Assembly: GCA_027886175.1 (NCBI GenBank)
Contig: JAJNNQ010000137.1
Location: 8,002,001 to 8,066,000, forward strand
DNA from: Phylloscopus collybita
Taxonomy: Eukaryota > Chordata > Aves > Passeriformes > Phylloscopidae
Reading direction: 5' to 3'
Length of the DNA: 64,000 bases
Part shown: one piece after another, positions 37,301-48,268 of the stretch
Numbering within the stretch: the first letter of the stretch is position 1
Layout of the letters: each line of letters begins with the position of its first letter
Notes under the pieces: generated by a model
The model's input: only the letters and a program-made list of their open reading frames with translations
What the model was told of the DNA's origin: nothing
The model's database searches: none
Program-made: the position numbers and the translations under genes

Positions 37301-39852
37301 ATTACTAAAGACTGTTTTATTTAGCATATGACTAGGTATTTACAGGCTAAAACAGAATGTCAAATGACTTCTGAGCTGGTGACACCCTGGATAATCAGGA
37401 CTTGCCAATACATGACTAATTATCCAGTACAATTTGTGCTTGCCTAATTTTTCAGCTGTATAGTGGTTTTCCACATCATTTTTTTTTCTATATTTTTTCT
37501 ATTTGAACTTCTCTGGGCAAGCAGCTGTGCATAGCAGGATGCTGACTTGGTTGAGCAGGAGTGATTTATAAAAGTATTGTACAAAGACACACATCTCAGG
37601 GCCCTTATTCAATTTTTACATGACTTCTCAGACAGATTCTTATTATAGTTGCTGCATACTGTTAAAATATTTATCTGAAAGCACATTCTTCAACTGAATT
37701 TTGTGTTACTCTTCACGCAAAACATATCCCTGGTTACCCCCAAAATATTTAAACACTTATAGACATGAATAGTCTCTTGGTTGCTACTTTATCTCACTGA
37801 CTCCACTGCATTCCTGCTTTAAACAGTGCATTTGGAGAGGACAGAGGACATGTCTTAAGTCAGATGCCTGTTTAAATACCTTCCTGATGTACAGCCTAAT
37901 TCTGTCCTTGTTACGTGACTTGTGTAATTCTTCTGGTTTTTAATCTGTAGTAATTCTTTAACTGCCAACCTCTATGTTGAAGATTAATTACTAATTATCA
38001 TTTCTCATCTACACTTTATAACAAAAATCATTGATGCCACCAGTCTGGGATCATTTTTAAAGACATGTTGCTCTAAACTGGTGTGTTTAACTACCAGCAC
38101 AGTGCCACTTACCCATCATTAAGCTACTGCACCGTTTTGAGTCACAGTTTCACAAAACTCCAACAAAAAAAGATATGTTTCAAAAATGGCAAGATGAGAA
38201 ACAAAGTAGTGAAAAATATTTTAAAAAAGGAAAGAACAGGCCACGAAATTCCTATTTAAAAATAAGTTCTCCCTTCAACTGCTTCTTTGTGAAAATTTTT
38301 GGACCTTCATTCCTTGCTTGCAGTACCCAGGACCTGTTAAAATGAGGAAGAATTTAAGCCAAATGCTTTCTGCTGCCAACAAGATTTCCTTGAAATGGAA
38401 GGTCTTGGAAGAACATAGGTATGGCTCGTATAACTATGCTTTATGCTGAAATGGAGGTGTTTTGTACCTGATAACTCCTTAGGTGTCCTGGTGTCATGTT
38501 CCCAGGACATCCAGATGCACAGTTAGGATCTATGAAGCAAGACCAGATGCTCAAGGGACAGACATCCTCCAGGCCATGAGATGACTGATTTCCTCAATGT
38601 GTTTTGCTGTCCTATTGCCCAACACCCTGTGTACTGCAGAGCCCACTCTCAGCTGCCAAAATGTCTCTGTTGTCTGAGACAAACTTGGGAGCCCATCTGT
38701 GAAGTCTATTCCCAGCACTAGGCATCTATATTTAGGGACTGTCACACTTACAAGTGCAGAAAAATCTGTGGGATTTGCTTTTTTTTTTTTACTGTTGGTC
38801 AGGTAGATCAGGAGTTTACCATAACTTTTTAACCAGGTTGAACAGATTTTCCACTACCTTAAAAAAGAAAGGGATACTTAAGTACCATTTCTTTTCATTG
38901 CTAGAATCCTCTGCTAAGGAATTTGGAAAACAATGATATCTTATATAAAATTGTGGGACTCAATCAAAATTTCTCTATTGTTTTTTATATTTTCCAAGAA
39001 AGATAAAAAGTTATGAACCTTTCACTGAAATGAAAGGCATTTTCCATCTTCCCAAAACCTGTCTGTCAACACAGAAGAAATATGCGAAAAATGTGAGACA
39101 AACAAGCCATATGTTTTGCTTTTCATGCATCTGGCAAAAATGTGATTTCTTTTGCCATGTTTCTCATGTGATGAGAATTTATTTCACAAAACTGACATCA
39201 CATATTTCCTCTGATTTCTTTCTGAATCCTCATATTTACCTAAATCTGCTGTTCCACACTGTCTTTTGTTTAGTGTCCTAGGTGCATTGTCTCTAAGATC
39301 ATCAGAAAATTTTACTACTCCATGACATTGCTAAAATTGCAGGACAGTCTTTAATCCAGTGGAAAATGTGACTAGATCTAAGGACTGAAATTGTAAGCAA
39401 AATAGTATAATAGCTTAATGAGGTAGTTTATTAATAACCTAGGTATTCATCATGGTGAGTCTTTTAGGACACCTTGCTGAAAGATGTTTACTGGTTCAAT
39501 CAGTTCTGGGGCAGTGAAAATCATTGGCTTAATTACTTTGTTTATGATATGAGAGTTTGAAATGGATAACAGTAGTGGTCTCTACTTTTCTTGAAATATA
39601 ATAAAATATAATATCTCCAACAATCCTTCAGAAAAATTAGATCATGCCCTCATTGTCTTTGATTGCTACTTCCTATCTGAAATATAGGATTCACATTTTT
39701 ATTTACATAGATATTAGAGTACTAAACTATTCATTCTCTAATTTGTCTCTTCTTTCATAGCTGTGATGTCACATTCATTTCTTACTTTTTCTAGTTTCTG
39801 TGCTTAAAGTGTCCTCAGGCATAGGATTTTTTTTCACTCTGCTCTGTTCCAC

Positions 39853-40375
39853 TAACATGGTTTAACCCTGAATTGAACTCAACCCACACAGTCACTCATC
39901 CTCCTCTGTGGAAGGGGAGTGAGAATCAGAAGAGTAAGCGAAAATTTGTGAGCTGAGATAAAGGCAGTTCAATAGGTAAAGTTTTTCTAAGCAAAGAAAA
40001 GAAAAACAAAGCAAGGAATCCATTCCTCACTTTCCATGGGCAGGCAGACGTTCAGCCATCCCCAGGAAAGCAGGGCTCCACTATCATATTGTGACTTGGA
40101 AAGACAAGACATAACTCTGAACATCCCCTCTTCTCCTTTCCCCACCAGCTTTATATGTTAAACATGACTCCATATGGTCTGGAACATTCCTTTGGTCAGA
40201 TAGGGTCAGCTGGCCTGGCTGTGTCCCCTCCCAGCTCTTCATGCATCCCCAACTTAATTCCTGGAGAGGTGAGGTGAGCAGCAGAAAAGGCTTTGGCTCT
40301 GTGTAAGCTCTGCTCAGCAATAACAAAACCACCTGTTTCTTTTACAAATCCAACATATAGACCCATACAATTAAA
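39853..40375 (-). mobile_element. Solo LTR of an avian ERVL-type endogenous retrovirus, 5' end truncated
   Basis: Read on the minus strand, this is the same LTR family as the plus-strand copy at 21042-21610. The plus-strand sequence ATGGTTTAACCC near 39857 is the complement of the LTR 3' end. ACGTTCAGCCATCCCCAGGA (about 40049) and AAAGCAGGGCTCCA (40067-40080) mirror blocks in the other copy, as does GGTCAGCTGGCCTGGCTGTG (40204-40223). A TATAAA box is kept on the minus strand (complement of TTTATA at 40150-40155). The usual ATTAAA poly(A) signal is altered (complement of TTCAATAG near 39968). The start of the LTR beyond about 40375 is lost or too diverged. No internal retroviral genes are adjacent. 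Confidence 0.87.
40150..40155 (-). promoter_or_regulatory. TATA box of the minus-strand LTR
   Basis: Plus-strand TTTATA is TATAAA on the minus strand, in the context CATATAAAGCTGG that marks the LTR promoter in this family. Activity is unknown. Confidence 0.55.
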
Positions 40376-41535
40376 ATGGTGGTACACAATTAAAAAAAAA
40401 TGTTCTTAGGCTTTATTCCTTGAACAGAATCCAAAACACATCATTAAGACTAAATATATAGTAATTTTATTTTAAATGTAAATTAATAACCACAGTTATA
40501 GTAATTATATAGAGTAACTCTACATGGCAAAGCAAGTTACAGTAGTTTTTTTTGGATTCAGTTAGATGAATAACTTTAGAACTCAGCCGTGATATTGCTA
40601 GGCTGTTCTTACAAACTCCTATTATCCTGTTCTATATCATCTGTTCGTACCATATGCTTGCAAAACATTCATAGTTCAGAAATTTTAGGTTGACTACCTC
40701 TGAATTGAGCATGTTTGCAAATATTTGTAAGACAGAAACTTAATTTTAAATGCTAAAATTTTCACACTTCGAAGCTTTCTTCCTTCAGAGCAAAAGCTTC
40801 TGGGCACTCAATCAAAAAATTAACTAAAACAACATTTTCAAAATTTTTATAGCCCAAATAAAGCAAGAAAAGAGAAAATTAAAGACACACATAAAGAAAT
40901 AAACTGTTTTTGTTGACTAAAGTGACACCACATGTGGAGGATGAAATATCTCAAGCAGAGATTTCTTTCTCTTTCCAGTTCCTCTGTATATCATCTGCAC
41001 ATTTGCCACACACCAACAACAGCCCACAGTTTTGGCATACAAAATTGCCAGACTATTTGGTGCAATCCTGAGGGCTCAACTTAAAACGAAAGCACTTTTA
41101 TTTCACAGAATATCAACAAACAGAAACTGGTGCAAAGGGCTCAATTCTCAGTTATAATAAATGAGACTAAAGGCATAGTCTCATTGATTTCAAAGGAGGT
41201 GTGCCAGTTTATGCCAGAAGAAAATGTGACTTATTGTTAATAATGAAAATACAATTATAAACTCCAGAACAGTATTCTGTAAATTTACTGATTTCTGATA
41301 GCACTCTAGTATGTTGTTTAAATGAAAGCCTTCAAAACTTTATGCTGGTATACCTCAAACCTATATCCTTTGGATACAAAATTTTTCTTTGATAATCTGA
41401 AGAGTTGAAACAGCTAAAATATGAAAAAGTGCATTGAAACTAGCAACACTGAATCACTAAATTAATGCTTGCTATAAATAAACTCATCCTGATGATAATT
41501 CATACTGAGGGCAAATATATTTTTTCTTATCAACT
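40376..41535. other. Unique AT-rich DNA between LTR and CR1
   Basis: No gene, repeat array or transposon was recognised. There is only AT-rich sequence with stops in all frames. Confidence 0.6.
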
Positions 41536-41855
41536 CTCAGTATCATACTATCATCAAGGATTGAAAAGACCTCTAAGATCATTAACCCAGCTCTGCTGTG
41601 CTCACCACTAAACTTTGTCCCCAAGTGCCACATCCACACACCTTTTCTACACTTCCAGGGATCACCATTTCCCTGGGCAGCCTATTCCAATGCCTGACCA
41701 TCCTTCCAGTGAATGACTTTTTCCTAATATCCATTCTAAACCTCCCCTGGCACAATTTGAGTCCACTTCCTCCCTTCTTGTCACTTGCTGCCTGGGGGAA
41801 GAGACCAACACCCATAGGTAGAGTTTACTCATTCCTGAAAGAAATGAGGAAATGA
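41536..41855 (-). mobile_element. CR1 LINE fragment, 3' end, minus strand
   Basis: In plus-strand order it starts with a decayed ATCATACTATCATCAAGG tail. Then come GAAAAGACCTCTAAGATCAT near 41563 and TTCCAGGGATCACCATTTCC near 41655. Next are GGGCAGCCTATTCCAATGCC near 41676 and CTAAACCTCCCCTGGCACAA near 41736. These are the complement of a CR1 3' untranslated region and the end of its reverse transcriptase. It is 5'-truncated, as is usual for the family. The 5' edge, toward 41855, is vague. Confidence 0.9.
41582..41815 (-). pseudogene. CR1 reverse transcriptase C-terminal relic
   Basis: A minus-strand open stretch of 77 codons. It includes KLCQGRFRMDIRKKSFTG and then HWNRLPREMV, the conserved end of the CR1 ORF2 protein. 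The rest runs on into the 3' untranslated region and is not meaningful as protein. It is the best-preserved coding motif of the C-terminus in the window, but only a fragment, with no catalytic domain. Confidence 0.85.
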
Positions 41856-43960
41856 CCCAACCTTTGTGCATCAAGCACGGGGAGACTGGAGATGTCTGGC
41901 TAAATTTGCTACCTGGTTTGTTCACAGCTACATTTTGAGGAGGTGAATCCAAGCTTAGACAAAAGAACAATCTCAGTGATCCCAGATGCATATCATTAAG
42001 TTATGGACAAATGGGTCTCCAAATTTACTTGGGAAGAGAAAAATTATTTCAGTTATTAATCTTATTCTCCAATTGTCTTCCCTACTTCTCAATATTGGAA
42101 TTATACTTTTTTAATGAAATTATTTTGCTATTTATTGCACTTATAATCTTAATTTGCCTTACATATTTATTATTATAACTAAAGAACTGTACAATCAATT
42201 AATTAATATTGCAAGGATACCCACAGAACATAATCAAAACTTAGACCACATACAATCACATAAAATGCAGCAATCATACTGGAATTAATGGCATGCAGAT
42301 GATTTGAAATGCAAGAGAAGATCTACTAGCTTGAGATAACGTTAGCTGGTATCAAATATTTTCTGAACTATGTAACAATACATTGTTTGCTACTTCACCC
42401 CCTTAAATTCCGCAGAAAATAACCACAAGGGCTATAAAGTGTACATCTGAGCCATTTGTTCATATTTGTGCCTTGTTCTGCAGAGTGCTTTGGGTATGCC
42501 CAACTGCCCAGGCTTGTTTTCATTAAATTTATTCTGGAAAACCAATCCTCCATCATGGCAGTGTTACAGGAGAACCAGAACAATAATACGACCCTGAGCT
42601 CAATATTGTGGAAACCAGGTGGCTTAGAACTTCTATAAATTCAAAGTTATGCTGCCATTAGTTTGATCATATTAAACACTGACATGTCCTTGTTTTCTGT
42701 ATTTCTCTTTCAGTAAATGCTGACACTGCTCACCATTTGTGAACCTCCTTAGTGAACAGATTATTTTTTACCAATAGCCTGCAGTGTGGACTCTAAGTAG
42801 TAAATAACAAAAGGGAGTGATGTTTTCTGTAGGCCAGTACATCTGGCACTCATGTATTCATAGCAATTTTAAGCATATCGGTCTGATTTTTCTTCAGCTT
42901 GCAAAGATATTTACAGTTTCAAATTTTTTCAATACTTTCCAAATGGATCATATATATGTATTTAGTAATTGATAGGAATGGCATTTGGCATCCTTTTCTT
43001 GGACAAGCAAATATGCAGAGACTTTAAAAATAAATTCAGCCTGCAGGAAAATACTGTGAATGTGAGATACTTGGAAATATCTTTCTAAAGTCGATTTAGC
43101 TAGTAAACTTCTGAGATGGCACGTCGGAATGTCAGATGGGAAAAGTGGTTTCATCACAATCCTACAGGGGTGGGCAGTGCAATGTAGGCTACTAATATTA
43201 ACCAGATTTACTTTTTGTGGAGGTTAGTCTCCTGGAGCATTGCCTTCAACAGTTTGCTTTGCTGACTGGGTGAAACTGGACAAAAGGCAAATTTCACACC
43301 TTGGCCTTACAACAAAAAAACATGAGCTACATGGTAAGTGTGAACAAAAGATATGAAGTGAGATGGTTTCTTTGAGGATTTGCTTTGTGGGTTTTTTCCT
43401 CTCAACAAAATATAAGCACCTTTGAGAAGGGAAAGGGTGTTAGGGAGTAGTTTTGCATAAAAGGCAGAGGTCTTTTGGAAAATAAAGCTACACACAGGAG
43501 GTATGGTTTTCTTCTTATTGTTTCTCAATCCACTTCCATTATACCATTCTGGGAACAGGTTTACCAATGTTTAAAATATTTTTTATTGCTCCTTTTACTT
43601 TTAACACTTTAACTATCTCAATGATTTTTTCCCTTTGTTATCTAAGACTGTAAATTGAATAGACAGATGCAATGTGCAAACAAATATTCTTTGTTTGAGG
43701 AACTGAGGAACTGAGGAACAAAATATGAGTTAATCTCACCAATGCCATAACTAAATCAGAAAGGTTTCCTGCTTTTTAGAAAAGTTGAGAGTGTTGAGAA
43801 AATTCATGCAGTTAATTTTCTAATCAAGAAAAAAATAAATAACAATTACTTTAAGGTCAGAATTTTTTATCTTCATCAATCTAAAAACAGTTTTCATATA
43901 ATGTCTATCTTAAATTATTGTCTAAAGACTTTCATACAGTTTTTATTGGAAGAGGGTATT

Positions 43961-43996
43961 TGTTTTTGGTTTTGGTGTTGGTTTTGGTTTTTTTTT
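43961..43996 (+). repeat. G/T-rich low-complexity tract
   Basis: An imperfect GGTTTT array ending in a T run. Simple sequence. Confidence 0.7.
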
Positions 43997-44974
43997 ACGT
44001 ATTACTTCTGTCAAGTTGCTCTGCATTTTTAACAAAATTACAAAGGACAAGATAAATTTGTAGCAGGAGTGCTGAACTCAATATCAACAAATATTGCTAG
44101 GATATGGAGATTTTTCAGAATTTCCCTCTATTCAACAGTTGATTGATGGCAAGGATCATGAAGAAAATAGTTTAAAAGTTATTTTATGGGTTGTACTTTT
44201 TTCTCATTAAAATATACATTGAATGGATCTTTACTATGCAATGATGTGGTTTTGTTTCAAGGAATCATATTTACATTTACCTAATTGGGTTTTGGTGACT
44301 TGCTTGGAATAATTAGAAAACACATTCCAGAAACTCTGTCATCAAATATGACTTTCCCTGCTTGAATAGAAGACTTCCCTGTATGTGAGCTCCTCTGCAT
44401 CAAGCTGCTGGTGGCTTAAGATGCAATTTTGTTGTGCAGTCTACATTCAGGAGTATTGCCATATCTTACACTTAGTAAAAAAAATTATTAAATTCCCTGG
44501 AAGCAATATATATGGCCAATATTATTCCTCCTGTTTAAATCAAAACAAAATTAAATAGAGTAACCAAAACTCAGAATGTCTTCTTGCAAGGAAGAGAGGT
44601 TGAAACTTTTGCTGTTTTTTTCCAGACTCTGAATTAAAGCTCGTCTTGGGTAGGTGCCAGCTCCCTAAAGAATAAAAGTAATTCAGAGATATTCTCAATT
44701 TAATACTTCTGGTTTTATCTACTGGTTTCTTTGAGGAATCTTTCTTCCTATAATGCATTTTGGATAATTATCGGAAAGACACTGTTGCCTGCTTAGGATC
44801 TTTAACCAAACTTTGTGTAAAAATATGCTGCATAGGTGATTCAGTCTTTGCCATAGGTGTGATTCCTTCAGTTGATTTTTGAGCAGTTCCATTCTTGCAC
44901 TGGGTGCTGCAAATCCTCCATGTATCCTTTCTTTCATGCCTAGGATCAATAAATAATATTGTTTCTAAGGAATG

Positions 44975-44988
44975 CACACACACACACA
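44975..44988 (+). repeat. (CA)7 microsatellite
   Basis: Seven CA units followed by a TATGTATATATA stretch. Confidence 0.85.
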
Positions 44989-45650
44989 TATGTATATATA
45001 AAACAGTACTACTACATACTCATGTTAACAATACTATTATTTGCTTGTATCTGTTCATGCATTATATTGTTGTAGGAAAAACTGCTGGATCAGGTGAAGC
45101 TCCTGGGTAGAAAAAATTTTTCCCTTCTTGGAAATTATTTAGTTCATGCAGAGGGTACAAGCTTTGACTGCAAGCTGGCCAGCAAAGAGTCCAAAATCAT
45201 AGAAAGGTCCCCACACTACTGAGTGGGAGAGCTTGTTGAGAGGAGCAACAGGCAGAGACAACTAGGGATCAGAAATGAGAAAAGAAAACTTCCCCAGGGT
45301 CAGAAAGAGCTGTGCCAATTTTGCTGCAACCCAAAGCTACTGAGCTGGCCAGAAGCTGAGAGCATCCCTGCAGAGGCACAGTGCAGAGCTGCATATAAAC
45401 CCTTTTCTTCTGTACTGTGTATAACTGAGTTGAGATGAGCTGTATTTACAGAGTTGTCCTAACATGTATTCTAATTAAATCTGGCTTTCTTCAGGTTAAA
45501 AGTCTTCCACACTGTCTATGCAGAACTACCTCAAAGAATTACCTGACTCCAAGTACTTTCAAAATGTCAGAGGTTCTTACTGTACAAGCTCTGACAGAGT
45601 TTTTGTGCAAGAATGAACTTTAGGCTGTACAGGCTTCTATATATGCATTT

Positions 45651-45720
45651 ATTTATGTATATAAGACTTACATACATATTTATGTATATGAGACTTACAT
45701 ACATATTTATGTATGTGTTT
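45651..45720 (+). repeat. 27-bp tandem repeat
   Basis: Two 27-bp copies (45651-45677 and 45678-45704) of a unit beginning ATTTATGTATATRAGACTTA differ at a single base, A versus G at the R position. A third, partial copy starts at 45705 and decays into a GTATGT-rich stretch. The unit is a multiple of three, so a plus-strand open frame (45613-45828) reads it as a nine-residue repeat. That frame resembles no protein I know and is judged incidental. Confidence 0.88.
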
Positions 45721-46507
45721 ATGTATGTTTGTGAGACATTCAGCCTATCTTTGGTGAGTTCCCTCAGTTGCAGTTTCTCTGCAATGACAGAAACTTCAGA
45801 GCAGAGCAGCTTACTCTGCTTTTTTTAAAGACGTGCCTTATGGGCCCAGCTATTTTTTTTAAAAAAACACAAAGCTACACATGAGAAGACACTATAGTTG
45901 TATTAGAAATATTGTCTTTTGCTGTGCTATATTTTCACTCTAAGCAGCACAAAGATAGTTTCACATACATAATGGGGTTTGTGTTTGTTGGTTTGTTTGG
46001 TTTTTTTTAAAGTTTTTGGATGGTTCTAAAAGAATGCACCCTGTGGAACTGCACTCACAAAACTGAGCCACATGTAACCATGTACAGAATTTTCAATGCA
46101 GTTAATCCTTACAATTCTAATTTCATAATGATATTTTGTATTTATAATGTCATAGTAGCAGGGGGTGGTAGTAATGAATGACTATTACATAAACGATCTA
46201 TTTATCTGGTTTGAATTATGCTTTAACTATTTATTCACAGTAAATCAAGGATTCTTATCCAACCTCATTCAACATGCTTTGGAGGAGAGCCAGATTTGAC
46301 CATGCTTCTTCACTGAGAAGTGAGGACAGCCCAGTTAACACTTTGAAAACAGTGGTATTAATTGTCCAGGAAGGGACTACCTTAGGAGTGGCAGAGGTCT
46401 GTAGAATCCAGCTCTATAAGAATAATAAATGAAAACTAAGAATGGGATTTTAAGAGTATGAAAAAAGCTAGTTTCTGCTCAAATCACCTAAATTCCTTTC
46501 ATATTAA

Positions 46508-46584
46508 TAAAACAACAATAACAACAACAACCAAAAAAAAAAGCACCCAAAAAAACCCCAAACCAAAACAAAACCAAAAAAACT
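46508..46584 (+). repeat. A/C-rich low-complexity tract
   Basis: A mixture of AAC, CAAAA and CCAAAA units with no regular spacer, dominated by A and C. Simple sequence. Confidence 0.75.
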
Positions 46585-48231
46585 CAACATATCTAAACAC
46601 TGATCATCTAAACCTATCTAAACCTTTACCTAAAATACAAATCTATGGCTCTGAAAAATCTTGCTTTGTTGTAGAGGAAGGGTAACCAGCTCATACCTAA
46701 ATATCAAACATCAAATGACTAAAATTTCAAGTGCATCCTACCCTAAGACACACATCCATGGGGCTGATGCATCCATTGGAGATTTGAAAGTTATTTGGCA
46801 AAGAGGGCAGCAACAGCTACAAAAGGACTTAAGATTGTTACATCCCTGTTTTGTATTGATATTTTTAGTTCATGAACATCTATAACATGGAAATGCTGTA
46901 CAGATATAGCAGATCAAATCTTTTGAAAGAAAATGCCTGCAGTCACTTCTGTACCCCTTCCTCTAAATTAGCATCTGTGACCCAGCTGCATAAGCAGTTT
47001 TTCTGGCCAGGATTGAAGACTCCTTCCCACTACCCCATTGTAATTTTTGTGGAGCACAGCCATTTAGCATGGGCTGACTTCTTCTGCAAGGGTTGGGCCC
47101 AAGGCCTTTGACAAATTTTGCATTTGCAATTGATTTGCTCCCTCCTGGGCTTGAAAATAAAAAGCAATGGATAGTGCCTCAAATGCAGACTTTTCATGAT
47201 GAAATAATAAGGATTGTATGAACTGACAGCTTTTCTTTATAATGCTCATTAAGTCAGACATTGTTTTGATTTTTTTACTGAAAAACTCATTTGCAAGGAC
47301 TGTAGTCAGAAGAAAAAGAATTGGATGAGATAGATAAGTATAGTTAAACTATTGCATTATGATCACAGAGCAGATGAAGAAACCAAGCATCTCTCCCAAA
47401 CAACACAGAAAATTCATTTTTATAGTGGAGGTAGAAGTTCTTCTCATTGAAACCCCAGCTGTTCTATTGGACTCATGCTCTAGGAAATATCAGTTAAACT
47501 TTGTTCCTTCTTTTGGAAATGAAATTAAAATTACTTTCAATCTCAATGTTTCACAGTCTTTTGCAATGAAGCAAACAATAAGCTGCAATGTCCCATGGAC
47601 AGTTGTGAAATGAAAACCCCATGGCACTTTTAGGAAGAATAGGTGAGTTAGTTCCAGTGTGGTTTTGACAATTACATGCTCCCTGGTTTGAGCTAGCTTA
47701 ACATTCAGCTATAAAAAATATTTTCTTCACTTTCTTCAAACTACCATGCCAAGTTTCTGCTTGCTACTGAACAATCTCAGCCAAGGCCAGACAAGAGGGA
47801 AGAAGTACTTAAATAAGTAAAATGTTCTGAAATATGCATGCTGCTAAACCCCCAAATTCTGCATTTTTCACTTCCTTTTAGTAAGTTTGTACACTGTATA
47901 ATATATGTTTACAATCAAAGTATTGGGAAATTAGTACAAGGATCATCTGGTGCTTATAAGTAAGGAATAAAAACTAGATTTTTATCTATCTACCCTAGTT
48001 CTTTATAAAAGTAGGAGCCTTAAGGCATTATTTTGTCAGAAGTGTTATATAGTTCAACAGCCTGTGTCTAAGGAATAATCAATCAGACTAGTTTTAAGGG
48101 AGGTATAAGTAAATATTTTATACACTAACATCAATTTCTTAGGTATCAGATATTATTTTAAAACATATTGAAATTATTATTAGTTTTCTTTGTGTAGGCC
48201 TCATTTGTCTCAGATGAATAGCAAAACAACC

Positions 48232-48268
48232 CAAACAAAAACAAACAAAACAAACAAAACAAACAAAA
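48232..48268 (+). repeat. (AAAC)/(AAAAC) microsatellite
   Basis: About eight units alternating CAAA and CAAAA. Confidence 0.88.

Larger units (their letters stand above)
24146..39852. other. Long unique non-coding stretch, nearly transposon-free
   Basis: About 15.7 kb with no recognised gene and no transposon I could identify. Simple sequence includes A18 (25245-25262), a (TTTG)n repeat (30391-30415), a G/T-rich stretch (31074-31119), a TA tract (31206-31218) and a 23-nt homopyrimidine run (32709-32731). A 74-nt inverted repeat lies at 30743-30816. A GC-rich pocket lies at about 34281-34330. The richer segment 29100-29585 has open frames of 113 and 125 codons on opposite strands that overlap and resemble nothing known. 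Diverged, very old transposons could be hidden here. Confidence 0.55.

Noticed and set aside
43698..43720. Nearly three copies of GAGGAACT
   Set aside because: A tiny tandem duplication of a kind common in unconstrained DNA, with no further structure.
45090..45500. LTR-like order: GC-richer segment, CATATAAACC motif near 45393, then AATTAAAT near 45473
   Set aside because: No terminal TG...CA boundaries, no target-site duplication and no resemblance to an LTR family I know. The motifs are common by chance in AT-rich DNA.
46508..48268. A/C-rich arrays that look regularly repeated
   Set aside because: Units are 3-6 bases without distinct spacers. They are simple sequence, not a CRISPR-like array, which would not be expected in a vertebrate genome anyway.
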